Source: Acidimicrobiia bacterium
GTDB taxonomy: Bacteria > Actinomycetota > Acidimicrobiia > IMCC26256 > JAGNEX01
DNA length: 35,630 nt
NCBI GenBank assembly: GCA_018003035.1
Contig: JAGNEX010000012.1
Coordinates: 23,437-59,066, forward strand
Direction: 5' to 3'
Of the stretch, positions 7,022-15,173 are shown piece after piece; the first letter of the stretch is position 1; each line of letters starts with the position of its first letter. Under the pieces are notes generated by a model that had not been told where the DNA came from, did not search any database, and saw nothing but the letters and a program-made list of their open reading frames with translations. A program made the position numbers and the translations under genes.

Positions 7022-7940
7022 TTTTGTTGGGAAGAACAACCCGGATCGCGTTGGGTACCCGATGGATGTCCAGATGGTCGACTGCGCCGAGGTAGTCACC
7101 ATCGACCTGATACGACACCGGGCGGTGTCCGTCGATCACCACAGATTCGACGTCACGAGCGATGACGATCTTTTTCGACTTCTCGAGGTAGCGACGATTG
7201 GTCGCGGCGGACTGAAAAAGGCGAATCAAGTGGGTCACCCCAAGTGAACGGGAAACGATCACCGACATCGGCCCGTCCAACTTGATTCCGTCGACCGCCA
7301 CGAGGGGAGCAGAACCCATATAGGTGTAAGGCTGCTGATTCATGACGATGGCCTGCATCCCATCTTCGACCACCGTACCGTCAGAGCACTGGACCCTGAA
7401 CCACGGGTTGCGGCTGTCCACGTCTTTGAACCACGTCACGACGGCCTGAGTGGCAAAGAACGGGTGCGCCGCGAGCCGTTTGAAGTGAGGCTTTGCGTCA
7501 ACGCGATGGGTCACCGCCGCATCCATGCCCAGACCGGTGTGGAAAAGGAAGTATCGGCCGTTCACGCAACCGAGAGAAATCGGATAGATCTGGTCGTTGG
7601 CTAGGGCTTCGATGAGTTGGCCAACCGCTTCGATCGGGTCGGGCTCCACCCCGATCGACCGAGCAAACACGTTGGTGGAGCCTCCTGGCAGCGTTGCCAG
7701 CGCCGTACTGGTCCCCACGAGCCCGTTGGCCGCTTCATTCAGGGTGCCATCGCCAGCCATTACGACAACGACGTCGAAGCCTCGAAGGGCTGCGTCCCGG
7801 GCGAGGCGCGTGGCGTGACCCTTCCGTTCGGTCGTGACGTATTCGACTTCGTGGTCAGCCGACAATGATTTGGTGACGACGATACGGACGCGGCTCGAGT
7901 AGGACGCGGCGGTCGAATTGGCGATGAACAAGATGCGCAC
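7017..7940 (-). CDS. Diacylglycerol kinase-family lipid kinase (YegS/DgkB-like)
   Basis: 307 aa from GTG 7940. Residues 1-130 form the DAGK catalytic domain: RILFIANS at the start, GDGTLNE (63-69) for nucleotide binding, then LPGGSTNVFARSIG, the second conserved glycine motif. The C-terminal beta-rich half follows, ending in VDGDYLG as in this family. The family phosphorylates diacylglycerol, sphingoid or related lipids with ATP at the membrane face; substrate cannot be told. The frame extends to a TTG at 7985, but GTG 7940 gives a normal family N-terminus and has TAGCGT 7 nt upstream, fitting a leaderless mRNA. It is divergent from dapA with only 76 bp between starts, and upstream of whiB on the same strand. 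Confidence 0.88.
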   Translation of the reverse strand: MRILFIANSTAASYSSRVRIVVTKSLSADHEVEYVTTERKGHATRLARDAALRGFDVVVVMAGDGTLNEAANGLVGTSTALATLPGGSTNVFARSIGVEPDPIEAVGQLIEALANDQIYPISLGCVNGRYFLFHTGLGMDAAVTHRVDAKPHFKRLAAHPFFATQAVVTWFKDVDSRNPWFRVQCSDGTVVEDGMQAIVMNQQPYTYMGSAPLVAVDGIKLDGPMSVIVSRSLGVTHLIRLFQSAATNRRYLEKSKKIVIARDVESVVIDGHRPVSYQVDGDYLGAVDHLDIHRVPNAIRVVLPNKT

Positions 7941-7947
7941 GGCGTGC

Positions 7948-7953
7948 ACGCTA
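7948..7953 (-). promoter_or_regulatory. Predicted leaderless -10 for the lipid kinase
   Basis: TAGCGT on the minus strand is followed by 7 nt and GTG at 7940. This is the spacing at which transcription would begin on the start codon. No Shine-Dalgarno sequence is present. The -35 is not obvious. Confidence 0.45.
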
Positions 7954-8002
7954 GTGGGTGAGCGCACGGTTACGCATTGCCGCAAGAACGAGGCTTAGCC
8001 AG

Positions 8003-8008
8003 TATTGT
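8003..8008 (+). promoter_or_regulatory. Predicted leaderless -10 for dapA
   Basis: TATTGT is followed by 8 nt and the dapA ATG at 8017. There is no Shine-Dalgarno. The divergent kinase gene shows the same arrangement on the other strand. Confidence 0.42.
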
Positions 8009-8016
8009 GCGGCCAT

Positions 8017-8931
8017 ATGCCAACGCAGCGGAGTACCGAGAGCGGCACCTTTGACGGTGTGTTCGTCCCAGTTGTCACGCCTTTTCTTGACGACGCCGAA
8101 CTCGACATCGATTCGTTGGACGGCCTCTGTCGAAAGATGCTCGACGAGGGAGCGGCCGGGCTCGTCCCCCTAGGAACGACAGGCGAAGCGCCGGGGCTAA
8201 GTTCGGACGAAGCCCTCACGGTTGTCGAGGTCGCCGCTCGTGCTTGCCGCGAGTTTGACCGGACGCTCATCGTCGGCACGGGCACCAATAGCACCGCGTC
8301 CACCTGTGCTCGGGGTGAACTGTTCGCGCACGCCGATCGGCTCGCCGCCTATTTGGTGGTCGTGCCCTATTACGTTCGCCCATCTGAAGAGGGCATTCTG
8401 GGCCACTACCGCCGGGTCGCCGAAACGTCGCCGGTGCCGATCCTGGCGTACAACGTGCCGTACCGGACAAGCCGCGAGCTCAGCGCTCACGGGCTCGTCC
8501 AGCTGTCGCATATTCCCGGCGTGGCAGGGATCAAGCAGGCCGTCGGAGCTCTCGACGGTGGCACCCTTCAGATGCTCGCTCAGGCTCCCGCGGATTTTGC
8601 CGTGCTCGCTGGCGACGACGCGTTTGCGTTTCCGCTGACTCTCATGGGCGGCCGCGGTGCGATCGCCGCGTCGGCGCACGTACTCACGCGCAGCTGGGTG
8701 GATCTGATCGATTTCGGTTTGGCACGCAATGTTGAAGGCGGCCGGCCGATCGCTGAATCTTTGCTCGATGTGGTCGAGTCGCTCTTCGCCGAGCCGAATC
8801 CTGCCGTCATCAAGGGTGTCCTTGCGGCACAAGGTGTGATCGCCTCGGGTCGGGTACGTGAGCCGATGACGCCGGCAAGCACTGCGTCTGTCGAACGCGC
8901 CCTCGAAGCGATCGACGCTGCCAGCGCCTGA
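8017..8931 (+). CDS. dapA: 4-hydroxy-tetrahydrodipicolinate synthase
   Basis: 304 aa from ATG 8017; an upstream in-frame TTG at 8005 lies within the predicted -10 and is disfavoured. It condenses pyruvate with aspartate semialdehyde in the first lysine/diaminopimelate-specific step, in the cytosol. Seen: TIM-barrel NAL/DHDPS family signatures PLGTTGEAPGLSSDE (substrate-binding GTTGE), YNVPYRTS carrying the catalytic Tyr, and GIKQAVG with Schiff-base Lys173. Length is normal. The NAL superfamily includes other aldolases, but GTTGE and YNVPxRT are typical of DapA. It pairs functionally with lysA, hom and thrC further along. It converges on the DAHP synthase gene across a strong hairpin. Confidence 0.92.
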   Translation: MPTQRSTESGTFDGVFVPVVTPFLDDAELDIDSLDGLCRKMLDEGAAGLVPLGTTGEAPGLSSDEALTVVEVAARACREFDRTLIVGTGTNSTASTCARGELFAHADRLAAYLVVVPYYVRPSEEGILGHYRRVAETSPVPILAYNVPYRTSRELSAHGLVQLSHIPGVAGIKQAVGALDGGTLQMLAQAPADFAVLAGDDAFAFPLTLMGGRGAIAASAHVLTRSWVDLIDFGLARNVEGGRPIAESLLDVVESLFAEPNPAVIKGVLAAQGVIASGRVREPMTPASTASVERALEAIDAASA

Positions 8932-9026
8932 CGGCGCGCTCACCAGATACGTCGACCCAGGCTTGTCGCCTTGGGACCCTGCTCGGGCCCGGCGGCGACA
9001 AAGAGCGGGTCGATCGATGTCATAGG

Positions 9027-9048
9027 GCGGCGCCATGGGGCGCCGCCA
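9027..9048. terminator. Hairpin between convergent dapA and class II DAHP synthase genes
   Basis: Perfect 9-bp stem GGCGGCGCC (9027-9035), loop ATGG, GGCGCCGCC (9040-9048). It lies 96 nt after dapA and just after the DAHP synthase stop, so it can act in both directions. There is no U tail on either side. Confidence 0.65.
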
Positions 9049-9051
9049 TCG

Positions 9052-10416
9052 TTAGCCTCTGAGCAGCTCTGAAATGCGAAACGCCAAGTCGAGTGACTGA
9101 CGGGCGTTGAGCCGAGGGTCACACATGGTCTCGTATCGCTGGTCGAGGTTCTCTTCGACCAGGTCGTCGCCGCCCCCAAGGCATTCGGTGACGTCTTCAC
9201 CCGTCAATTCGAGGTGGACGCCGCCCGGCCACGTCCCTGCTTGTTCGTGTGCTGCAAAAAAGCCGGCGACTTCGGTGAGGATGTCCTCGAAGTGTCGAGT
9301 CTTGTAGCCGACGCTCGACGAAAACGTGTTTCCATGCATCGGGTCGCAGATCCAAACGACCGGGTGCCCGGCGTCCTTGACCGCCGTCAGAAGGGCCGGC
9401 AGCGTTTCGCGCACCCGTTCGGCCCCCATACGGGTAATGAGCGTCAAATGGCCCGGCACCCGGTCGGGGTTCAAGCGCTCACACAGTTCCAGCACGTATG
9501 CGGGGTCGGTCGATGGGCCCAGCTTGCAGCCGATCGGGTTGCGAATCCCCCGGAAGAACTCGATGTGGGCCTGGTCGAGTTGGCGAGTGCGCTCGCCGAT
9601 CCACAACATGTGAGCCGAGCAGTCGTACCAGCCGTCGGTGAGGGAATCGCGGCGCGTGAGGGCCTCTTCGTAGGGGAGGACCAGGGCCTCATGGGAGGTG
9701 TAGAAGTCGACCTCGGACATGCGGGGATCGTTGGACGGGCCAACGCCGCAGGCTTCCATGAACCGCAGGGCACGATCGATCTCGTTGGCGATCGTCTCAT
9801 AGCGCCGTCCCTCGGGGCTGGACGCGACGAACTGCTGGTTCCAGACGTGCACCTGCTGAAGATCTGCGTAGCCGCCCTTGGTGAGCGCACGGATCAGGTT
9901 CAGGGTCGATGCCGATTGTTGGTAGGCGCGAAGCAGTCGTTGGGCTTCTGGCACGCGCGACTCGGCATCGAAGGCGATGTCGTTGACCATGTGCCCGCGA
10001 AAGGACGGAAGTTCGTCATCGCCGCGGCGCTCCATATCGGCCGAGCGCGGTTTGGCAAACTGGCCGGCGATACGTCCCACTTTGACGATTGGAACACCGG
10101 CCGAATAGGTGAGCACGGCGGCCATCTGCAGAACGACTTTGAGCTTGTCGCGGATGCTGTTTGCTCCAAACCCGTCGAAGCTCTCAGCACAGTCCCCAGC
10201 TTGTAACACAAACGCCTGCCCGGCCGCGACCGCCGCGAGTTCTTCGGTCAACGTGCGGGCCTCGCCTGCAAAAACGAGTGGCGGCTCTTGCGAAAGCTGG
10301 TCGGTGACCGCCTTCAATGCGATCTCATCAGGCCAGACCGGTTGTTGAACAGCCGTCAGTGACCGCCACGAGTCCGGGGTCCAGGCGGTTTGCGGTGAGG
10401 TTGAGTCCTGTGCCAT
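9052..10416 (-). CDS. aroG: 3-deoxy-7-phosphoheptulonate synthase, class II
   Basis: 454 aa. It joins phosphoenolpyruvate and erythrose 4-phosphate, the first step of the shikimate pathway. Class II (plant/actinobacterial AroG) hallmarks: FAGEARTLTEEL, QAGDCAESF with the metal-binding Cys, RIAGQFAKPRS, PSNDPRMSE, TSHEALVLPYEEALTR, GIRNPIGCKLG, WICDPMHGN, and GGVHLELTGEDVTECLGG near the C-terminus. Length fits the class (about 460). AGGAAAA precedes the ATG at 10416. In M. tuberculosis this enzyme is feedback-regulated and activates chorismate mutase; no such partner is visible here. It stands alone, downstream of a 319-bp gap, and ends at the strong hairpin shared with dapA. Confidence 0.96.
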   Translation of the reverse strand: MAQDSTSPQTAWTPDSWRSLTAVQQPVWPDEIALKAVTDQLSQEPPLVFAGEARTLTEELAAVAAGQAFVLQAGDCAESFDGFGANSIRDKLKVVLQMAAVLTYSAGVPIVKVGRIAGQFAKPRSADMERRGDDELPSFRGHMVNDIAFDAESRVPEAQRLLRAYQQSASTLNLIRALTKGGYADLQQVHVWNQQFVASSPEGRRYETIANEIDRALRFMEACGVGPSNDPRMSEVDFYTSHEALVLPYEEALTRRDSLTDGWYDCSAHMLWIGERTRQLDQAHIEFFRGIRNPIGCKLGPSTDPAYVLELCERLNPDRVPGHLTLITRMGAERVRETLPALLTAVKDAGHPVVWICDPMHGNTFSSSVGYKTRHFEDILTEVAGFFAAHEQAGTWPGGVHLELTGEDVTECLGGGDDLVEENLDQRYETMCDPRLNARQSLDLAFRISELLRG

Positions 10417-10735
10417 CGGTTTTCCTAGTTGTTGATGGGGTGGAGACGCTCGATCAAGGTTAGGTGGGGTCGCCGACCGGGCCGAGAATTCTGTACATAA
10501 CCCGGGCGTCCGTTTTTAGCTGCGGATTGGCGGCCCGCGAAGGTCACCGACGGGTCGGCATGTGGCGCTTACCTCGCATGCTGGCACGGCCTGGCAGGGC
10601 CCGGCAGGCGGCAAACGCGACGGACGTGGTGTGTCACGGTGTTCAGCCGAGGACGCTCCGCCGGCTCGCTCGCTCGAGCGGCCGGGCGCTGCGAACGACC
10701 TGCGTCGGCGACGGGGCGCGCCGCAAGACGCGGCT
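10417..10735. other. 319-bp non-coding gap between bpa and the DAHP synthase gene
   Basis: Both flanking genes are on the minus strand. The part next to the synthase (10417-10520) is less GC-rich and should hold its promoter; a TATGTA-like element near 10497 (minus) is a weak -10 candidate. The rest (10560-10735) is very GC-rich with CG-type repeats such as GCTCGCTCGCTCGAGC near 10668, which could form the bpa terminator. I see no convincing gene or RNA. Confidence 0.35.
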
Positions 10736-11398
10736 CTAAAGATACTGGCCGACAGAGGGGCTCCCGGCGGTGGGGTCTGGGACACCTGGTTGCAACGCTC
10801 GATTGCGCATCTGCGCCAACTGGGCTTGAGCCATTGCCTGTTGGGTCGCCATCGTCGCTTGAATGCCGTGAAACAGGCCTTCGAGCCATCCGACGAGCTG
10901 CGCCTGAGCGATGCGAATCTCGCTCTCGGTCGGGACCGTTTCGTCGCTCAATGGCAGGGCCATCTCGGCGAGTTCTTGGCGTAGATCGTCACTTAACACT
11001 TCGGATAACTCGGCCAGACTGCGAGCGTGGATGGTGGAAAGTGCTCGCCGGCCAGCGTCGTCGAGCGGGGCACGGCGGACTTCATCGAGCATCGAGCGGA
11101 CCATCGTGGCGATTCGAATGAGCTTGCCCGGACGGGTCACGGTCTCTTCGGCTTCACCGGCGTCGTCCTCCTCGACGACTTCGACCGACTCTGAGCCGGT
11201 TCCCGGTTCACCGGCGGTGTTGGTGCTGTTCGTTTCAACCGAAGCGGCTTCGGCAAGCGGCGGCGATACTGCGGCGATCAGCTCCCGCATCGCAGCGTCG
11301 GCAACAGGGTCGCTTGACGGGTCGTGAGTCGCCGGGGAGCTCGACTCCGCCGGTCGGTCGCTGGTTGTGCTGTTTTCGCGTGCGCGTTCGTTGGTCAT
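10736..11398 (-). CDS. bpa: Bacterial proteasome activator Bpa (DUF2587)
   Basis: 220 aa. Residues 1-85 are a Ser/Thr/Glu-rich, probably disordered extension. Residues about 90-190 form the helical bundle with RIAQAQLVGWLEGLFHGIQ, nearly identical to Bpa/PafE (Rv3780). The protein ends in GQYL, the C-terminal motif that docks into pockets of the 20S proteasome alpha ring and opens its gate without ATP. Presence implies a proteasome elsewhere in the genome. The ATG overlaps the stop of the SDR gene (ATGA), so it is translated as the last gene of fadD-purE-SDR-bpa. The acidic extension is longer than the core needs. Identification is firm. Confidence 0.95.
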   Translation of the reverse strand: MTNERARENSTTSDRPAESSSPATHDPSSDPVADAAMRELIAAVSPPLAEAASVETNSTNTAGEPGTGSESVEVVEEDDAGEAEETVTRPGKLIRIATMVRSMLDEVRRAPLDDAGRRALSTIHARSLAELSEVLSDDLRQELAEMALPLSDETVPTESEIRIAQAQLVGWLEGLFHGIQATMATQQAMAQAQLAQMRNRALQPGVPDPTAGSPSVGQYL

Positions 11399-12171
11399 TG
11401 GCTGGTGCTCGAATCGTCTAGTGGTACGCGGGCCCCGGGGAGGCCCCGAAACCGGTACGGGACGGGTTCCATTCCGGGCAGGCTCACGTAACAGGCGCCG
11501 GGTTGTGCGTCGGTCAGGGCAACGTCTACCGCGTCGATGACGTCGTCGGTGCTCAACAATTCAAAGTTCACCGATTTGAGAAGGTCCACCACATCTGCGC
11601 CGACAAGGGGAGTGTCGACGATACCGGGGGCGATCGCGTTCAAAATGACGCCTTGTGACTCAAGAAGTGGGGCGAGCCCTCGCACAAAGCCGACGACGGC
11701 GTGCTTAGTTGCCGAGTACAGCGGATCGATTGAATACGGTCCGACTCCCGACAGGGACGCGGTGACAACGATATGGCTTGGCTCGGTCAGATGCGGCCGG
11801 GTGGCCCCGATGGTCCAGATCACGCCGGCGATGTTGACGTCGAGCATCGTCGACATGGCCTCAGCGGTCAGCGAGTACGGGTCTGCTGCACCGGAGTGGA
11901 TGCCTGCATTCGCGAACACCACTTTGATAGGCCCGAGAACGGTCACCACTTCGTCGACGGCGGTCTGTACCGCTGCGCGGTCAGCGACATCGCATTGCAC
12001 AACCAGCGCACCGGTACCTGCTGTGCTCGCACGGGTGGCATCGGCGTCGATGTCGAGGACCGCCACCTTCGCGCCGCGTTCTGAAAAGCGCTGTGCCGCT
12101 TTCAGTCCGATGCCGGATCCGCCGCCCGTGATGAGGACGACGTCACCGGCGCCGATGGGGTGCGGAGTCAT
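11395..12171 (-). CDS. Short-chain dehydrogenase/reductase
   Basis: 258 aa from ATG 12171, which overlaps the purE stop as ATGA; an earlier in-frame start at 12192 lies inside purE and is disfavoured. Classical [11 protein letters not shown] cofactor motif (15-22), Asp40 after the second strand suggesting NAD(H) preference, NAG at 88-90, catalytic Ser139, Tyr152 and Lys156 (YSATK), and an APG segment after the catalytic Lys. Substrate is unknown; classical SDRs in such operons often act on hydroxyacyl-CoA or lipid-like alcohols, and the upstream fadD-like gene is compatible with that. Stop overlaps the bpa start by 4 nt. Confidence 0.9.
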   Translation of the reverse strand: MTPHPIGAGDVVLITGGGSGIGLKAAQRFSERGAKVAVLDIDADATRASTAGTGALVVQCDVADRAAVQTAVDEVVTVLGPIKVVFANAGIHSGAADPYSLTAEAMSTMLDVNIAGVIWTIGATRPHLTEPSHIVVTASLSGVGPYSIDPLYSATKHAVVGFVRGLAPLLESQGVILNAIAPGIVDTPLVGADVVDLLKSVNFELLSTDDVIDAVDVALTDAQPGACYVSLPGMEPVPYRFRGLPGARVPLDDSSTSQ

Positions 12172-12686
12172 GGGGTGTCGCGTCCGGCCCATTCGGCTTG
12201 CAGGTCGGAGTCCGCTGCGGCCGCCTCGTCGACGATGGCTGAGCGGTCGGCCGCGATCGCCGCGGCGATGGCCGGGTCGGTGAGCGCCAGGATGCGTCCG
12301 GCGAGCAGCGCAGCGTTGCGGGCGCCGCCGATTGCAACCGTCGCAACGGGGATTCCTTTGGGCATCTGCACGGTCGACAGCAGCGCGTCGAGGCCGTTGG
12401 CTACCCCTCCTGCCATGGGGACACCGATGACCGGCAGCAAGGTGCCCGCGGCGAGGACGCCCGACAGATGAGCGGCCAAACCAGCGGCCCCAATCAGGAC
12501 TTTGATGCCGCGCTCCGAGGCGCTCTGGCTGTAGGCGAGCGCCGCGTCGGGGGTGCGGTGCGCCGAAAGCACCCGTACTTCGTGAGGAATTCCGAGGCTG
12601 TCGAGGGTGGAAACGGCCTGGCTCATGGTGGGCCAGTCGCTCTTTGACCCCATCACAATGCCAACTAGAGGCTGCGCGTCGCTCAC
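12168..12686 (-). CDS. purE: N5-carboxyaminoimidazole ribonucleotide mutase
   Basis: 172 aa. It converts N5-CAIR to CAIR in purine synthesis. Seen: [13 protein letters not shown] (residues 9-21) carrying the phosphate-binding loop, VLSAHRTP with the catalytic His, [14 protein letters not shown] and LPVIGVP, and [10 protein letters not shown] at the C-terminus. Class I (bacterial) PurE length. The usual partner purK is not beside it. GTG start with GGAG 5 nt upstream. It lies 21 bp after the fadD-like gene and overlaps the SDR start, so it is the second gene of a four-gene operon. Confidence 0.94.
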   Translation of the reverse strand: MSDAQPLVGIVMGSKSDWPTMSQAVSTLDSLGIPHEVRVLSAHRTPDAALAYSQSASERGIKVLIGAAGLAAHLSGVLAAGTLLPVIGVPMAGGVANGLDALLSTVQMPKGIPVATVAIGGARNAALLAGRILALTDPAIAAAIAADRSAIVDEAAAADSDLQAEWAGRDTP

Positions 12687-12707
12687 ATCTACTCCAAACG
12701 TGGTCGG

Positions 12708-14330
12708 TTACTTTTGGCTGTCGGACCCGCCCGAGGCGACCCGGTCCCTCAGCACATACTTGAGGACCTTGCCTGACGGGTTCAGCGGGAAAGCATCTAC
12801 TATTTCGACTCGTCGGGGCACCTTGAAGTTGGCCATGTTGTCCCGAGCCCAGTCGATGATCTCGTCAGAGGTCGCGGTCTTGCCAGCCACCGGAATGACA
12901 AACGCCATCGGCACTTCTCCGAGGCGCTCGTCGGGAACCCCGATCACGGCCGCCTGTGCGACGTTTGGCGCACGCAGTAGCAGGTTCTCGATCTCGGCGG
13001 GGTAGGCGTTGAAACCGCCCACGATGAACATGTCCTTGCTGCGGTCGGTGATCGACACGTTGCCGTCGTCGTCCATCACGGCAATATCGCCGGTCTTGAG
13101 CCAGCCGTCTTGGGTGATGGCCTCCTCTGTCGCCTCGGGGTTGTCGAGGTAGCCGGCCATGACGTTGTAGCCGCGGAGCCAAAGCTCACCTGGTTCGCCG
13201 GCCGCGGCGAGGGAACCATCCTGGTTGACCAGCTTCACTTCGACGCCGGGGATGGCTCGGCCAGAGGTACGTGCGATCGTCTCCGGACTGTCGCCGGAGC
13301 GGGCGACCGTTGCGATACCGGTCGCTTCGGTGAGGCCGTACGCGGTGACGATCCGTTCGAAATCGAGCCGCTCGCGCATTTGGTAAATGAGCTCGACCGG
13401 GATACTCGCTGCACCGGTGACGGCCAGGCGCAGCGACGTCATGTCGAACTCGGACAGGTTGGGGTGGTTCAGCATTGCTTGGTAGATGGTCGGGGGGCCG
13501 GGGATCATGCTGATCCGTTCCGCCGCGACCCTGGCCATGACGTCGGGCACGTCAAAGATCGGTTGCGGCACCATCGCACAACCTTTGAGTAGCGAGGCCA
13601 GCAGCCCGGCTTTGAGACCGAAGCTGTGGAAGAACGGGTTGATAATCAGATAGCGATCTTCGGCGGTGAGGCCGACCAGCTCTGCCCACGTCCAAAAGGC
13701 TCGTACCGACGCGCCATGGACCAACATGGCCCCTTTTGGCGAGCCCGTGGTGCCTGAAGTGAACAAAATGTCCGAAACGTCGTCGGGGGTCACTGCGTTG
13801 GCGCGCATCGTCACTTGCGTTGTGTCGACGTGGCCAGCTCGATCGAGGAAGTCCGACCACGACACGGCTCCGTTCGGTACGGCGCCTCGCATCACCACGA
13901 TGTCTTCGAGCCGGTCTTGCCGCTCGACGGAGTTCAGGAGTTCGACATAATCGGTAGACAAAAAGTCGGTGACCGTGAAGAGCATTTTCGACGAGGCTTT
14001 GTCGAGGACGTAGCCCGCTTCGGTTCCTTTGTAACGGGTGTTGAGCGGAACCAGAACACCGCCGACCAGGTAGAGGCCAAAGGCCGCGATCGCCCATTCA
14101 GAGATGTTGGGGGCCCAGATTGATACACGGTCGCCCGGTTCGATTCCCGACGCGATGAACGCGGCGCCGGCGATGTGGATCTGGTCGATCAACTGGCCGT
14201 AGGTCAGTCGCTGGTCGGGCTCTACGAAGGCTTCGTCGTCTGCGAACAGCGCCTGAGCGCGTTTGATCACCTCGGGGATCGTGCTCACCGTGAGCGGTGC
14301 GACTTCGGCGGAGTTTGCTGTGTCACTCAC
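12708..14330 (-). CDS. Acyl-CoA synthetase (AMP-forming), FadD-like
   Basis: 540 aa from GTG 14330 with GGGAG about 9 nt upstream. ANL-superfamily motifs in order: A3 TSGTTGSPKG (192-200), YGLTEATG (A5), GYNVMAGYLDNPEAT, KTGDIAVMDDDG (A7), DRSKDMFIVGGFNAYPAEIE (A8) and NPSGKVLK with catalytic Lys521 (A10). It activates a carboxylic acid to the acyl-AMP and then the CoA thioester in the cytosol. PGPPTIYQAML resembles FadD3-type ligases, but the acyl substrate cannot be read from motifs. It leads the fadD-purE-SDR-bpa operon; a possible -10 (TAGCAT, 14396-14391 minus) gives a leader of about 55 nt. Confidence 0.92.
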   Translation of the reverse strand: MSDTANSAEVAPLTVSTIPEVIKRAQALFADDEAFVEPDQRLTYGQLIDQIHIAGAAFIASGIEPGDRVSIWAPNISEWAIAAFGLYLVGGVLVPLNTRYKGTEAGYVLDKASSKMLFTVTDFLSTDYVELLNSVERQDRLEDIVVMRGAVPNGAVSWSDFLDRAGHVDTTQVTMRANAVTPDDVSDILFTSGTTGSPKGAMLVHGASVRAFWTWAELVGLTAEDRYLIINPFFHSFGLKAGLLASLLKGCAMVPQPIFDVPDVMARVAAERISMIPGPPTIYQAMLNHPNLSEFDMTSLRLAVTGAASIPVELIYQMRERLDFERIVTAYGLTEATGIATVARSGDSPETIARTSGRAIPGVEVKLVNQDGSLAAAGEPGELWLRGYNVMAGYLDNPEATEEAITQDGWLKTGDIAVMDDDGNVSITDRSKDMFIVGGFNAYPAEIENLLLRAPNVAQAAVIGVPDERLGEVPMAFVIPVAGKTATSDEIIDWARDNMANFKVPRRVEIVDAFPLNPSGKVLKYVLRDRVASGGSDSQK

Positions 14331-14473
14331 GACGGGTGGCTCCCAGTTCTGAGTCCGGCTGGCGTTCGAACGTCTGACACGACAGCGGAGATGCTAGATC
14401 CCCGGGCTGGTCGGTCGGTTCAGTCAGCTGTCGCCGAGTCGATCGGCGTGGTCGCAGGGCTCCAATCGTCCGG

Positions 14474-15100
14474 TTAAAAGACCCCGTTTGGTCGAAACTG
14501 GACGCTCATCCGTGGGCCGATGTGACGTGCGGTTTTGGGGACCCCGTGCTCCCACGTGCGCTGACATGAGCCGCCCATGACGAGCAGGTCACCATGGCCT
14601 GGTTCGAACCACATGGCCGGACCGCCGCCGGCGGGACGCAACCCGAAGCGTCGGCGCGCACCTAACACGACGATGGCGACCATCGTGTCTTGTTTGCGGC
14701 CTCGTCCAAAGCGATCGCCGTGCCAGGCAACCGAGTCGCGTCCGTCTCGGTAGAGGCAGCACCCGACGGTCCGAAAAGGTTCGCCAAGTTCGGCTCCGTA
14801 GTGCTCGCTCAGCGCATCCCGGGCGCTGGCGACCAGAGGGTCGGGGAGCGGGTCGTACTTTCCGTAGATCGCAACCAGGCGCGGGACGTCGACGACTCGC
14901 TCGTACATCGGTCTGCGTTCCGCTCGCCATGGAATGTCGCGTTCGAGTCGTTCGAACAACTCGTCGGCGCCGTCGACCCAACCAGGTCGAAGATCGATCC
15001 ACGCGCCGTTGCTCAGCGTGGTTCGATGAACGGTCAGCCCCAGATCGCCGAGGGCAGGCTGGCCAGCGGCCAGGAGCGACGGTTGGAAAGCTGCAGTCAC
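14474..15100 (-). CDS. alkB: AlkB-like 2-oxoglutarate/Fe(II)-dependent dioxygenase
   Basis: 208 aa from GTG 15100. Oxidatively removes alkyl groups from damaged nucleic acid bases. Fe ligands are His127-x-Asp129 (WHGDRFGR) and His185 (WEHGVPK). 2-oxoglutarate-binding arginines are Arg197 and Arg203 (GPRMSVQFRPN). PRLVAIYGKYDPLPDPL is the substrate-lid segment of the ALKBH2/3-like bacterial subgroup, rather than E. coli AlkB-type. No ribosome binding site; TAGAGT lies 6 nt upstream of the GTG, fitting leaderless expression. It stands 143 bp upstream of the fadD gene, which has its own putative promoter. Confidence 0.9.
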   Translation of the reverse strand: MTAAFQPSLLAAGQPALGDLGLTVHRTTLSNGAWIDLRPGWVDGADELFERLERDIPWRAERRPMYERVVDVPRLVAIYGKYDPLPDPLVASARDALSEHYGAELGEPFRTVGCCLYRDGRDSVAWHGDRFGRGRKQDTMVAIVVLGARRRFGLRPAGGGPAMWFEPGHGDLLVMGGSCQRTWEHGVPKTARHIGPRMSVQFRPNGVF

Positions 15101-15103
15101 CGC

Positions 15104-15118
15104 GCCACTCTAGCAGCT
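15104..15118 (-). promoter_or_regulatory. Predicted leaderless -10 for alkB
   Basis: On the minus strand TAGAGT (15112-15107) is followed by GGCGCG and the GTG at 15100. A second TAGCTG lies just upstream. No Shine-Dalgarno is present. Confidence 0.4.
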
Positions 15119-15173
15119 ACCCCGAACACTTGTTTGTGCTTCTCGATTCGAGGGCCGCCGAAGTTGCTGCTGA

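Noticed and set aside
8940..9023. 27-codon minus-strand frame between dapA and the DAHP synthase gene
   Set aside because: Has a start and stop but no ribosome binding site and lies beyond the terminator hairpin; no evidence that it is translated.
10560..10735. Small RNA or leader peptide in the GC-rich gap after bpa
   Set aside because: Only short GC repeats; no promoter, no ribosome binding site with a sensible frame, no stable conserved fold.
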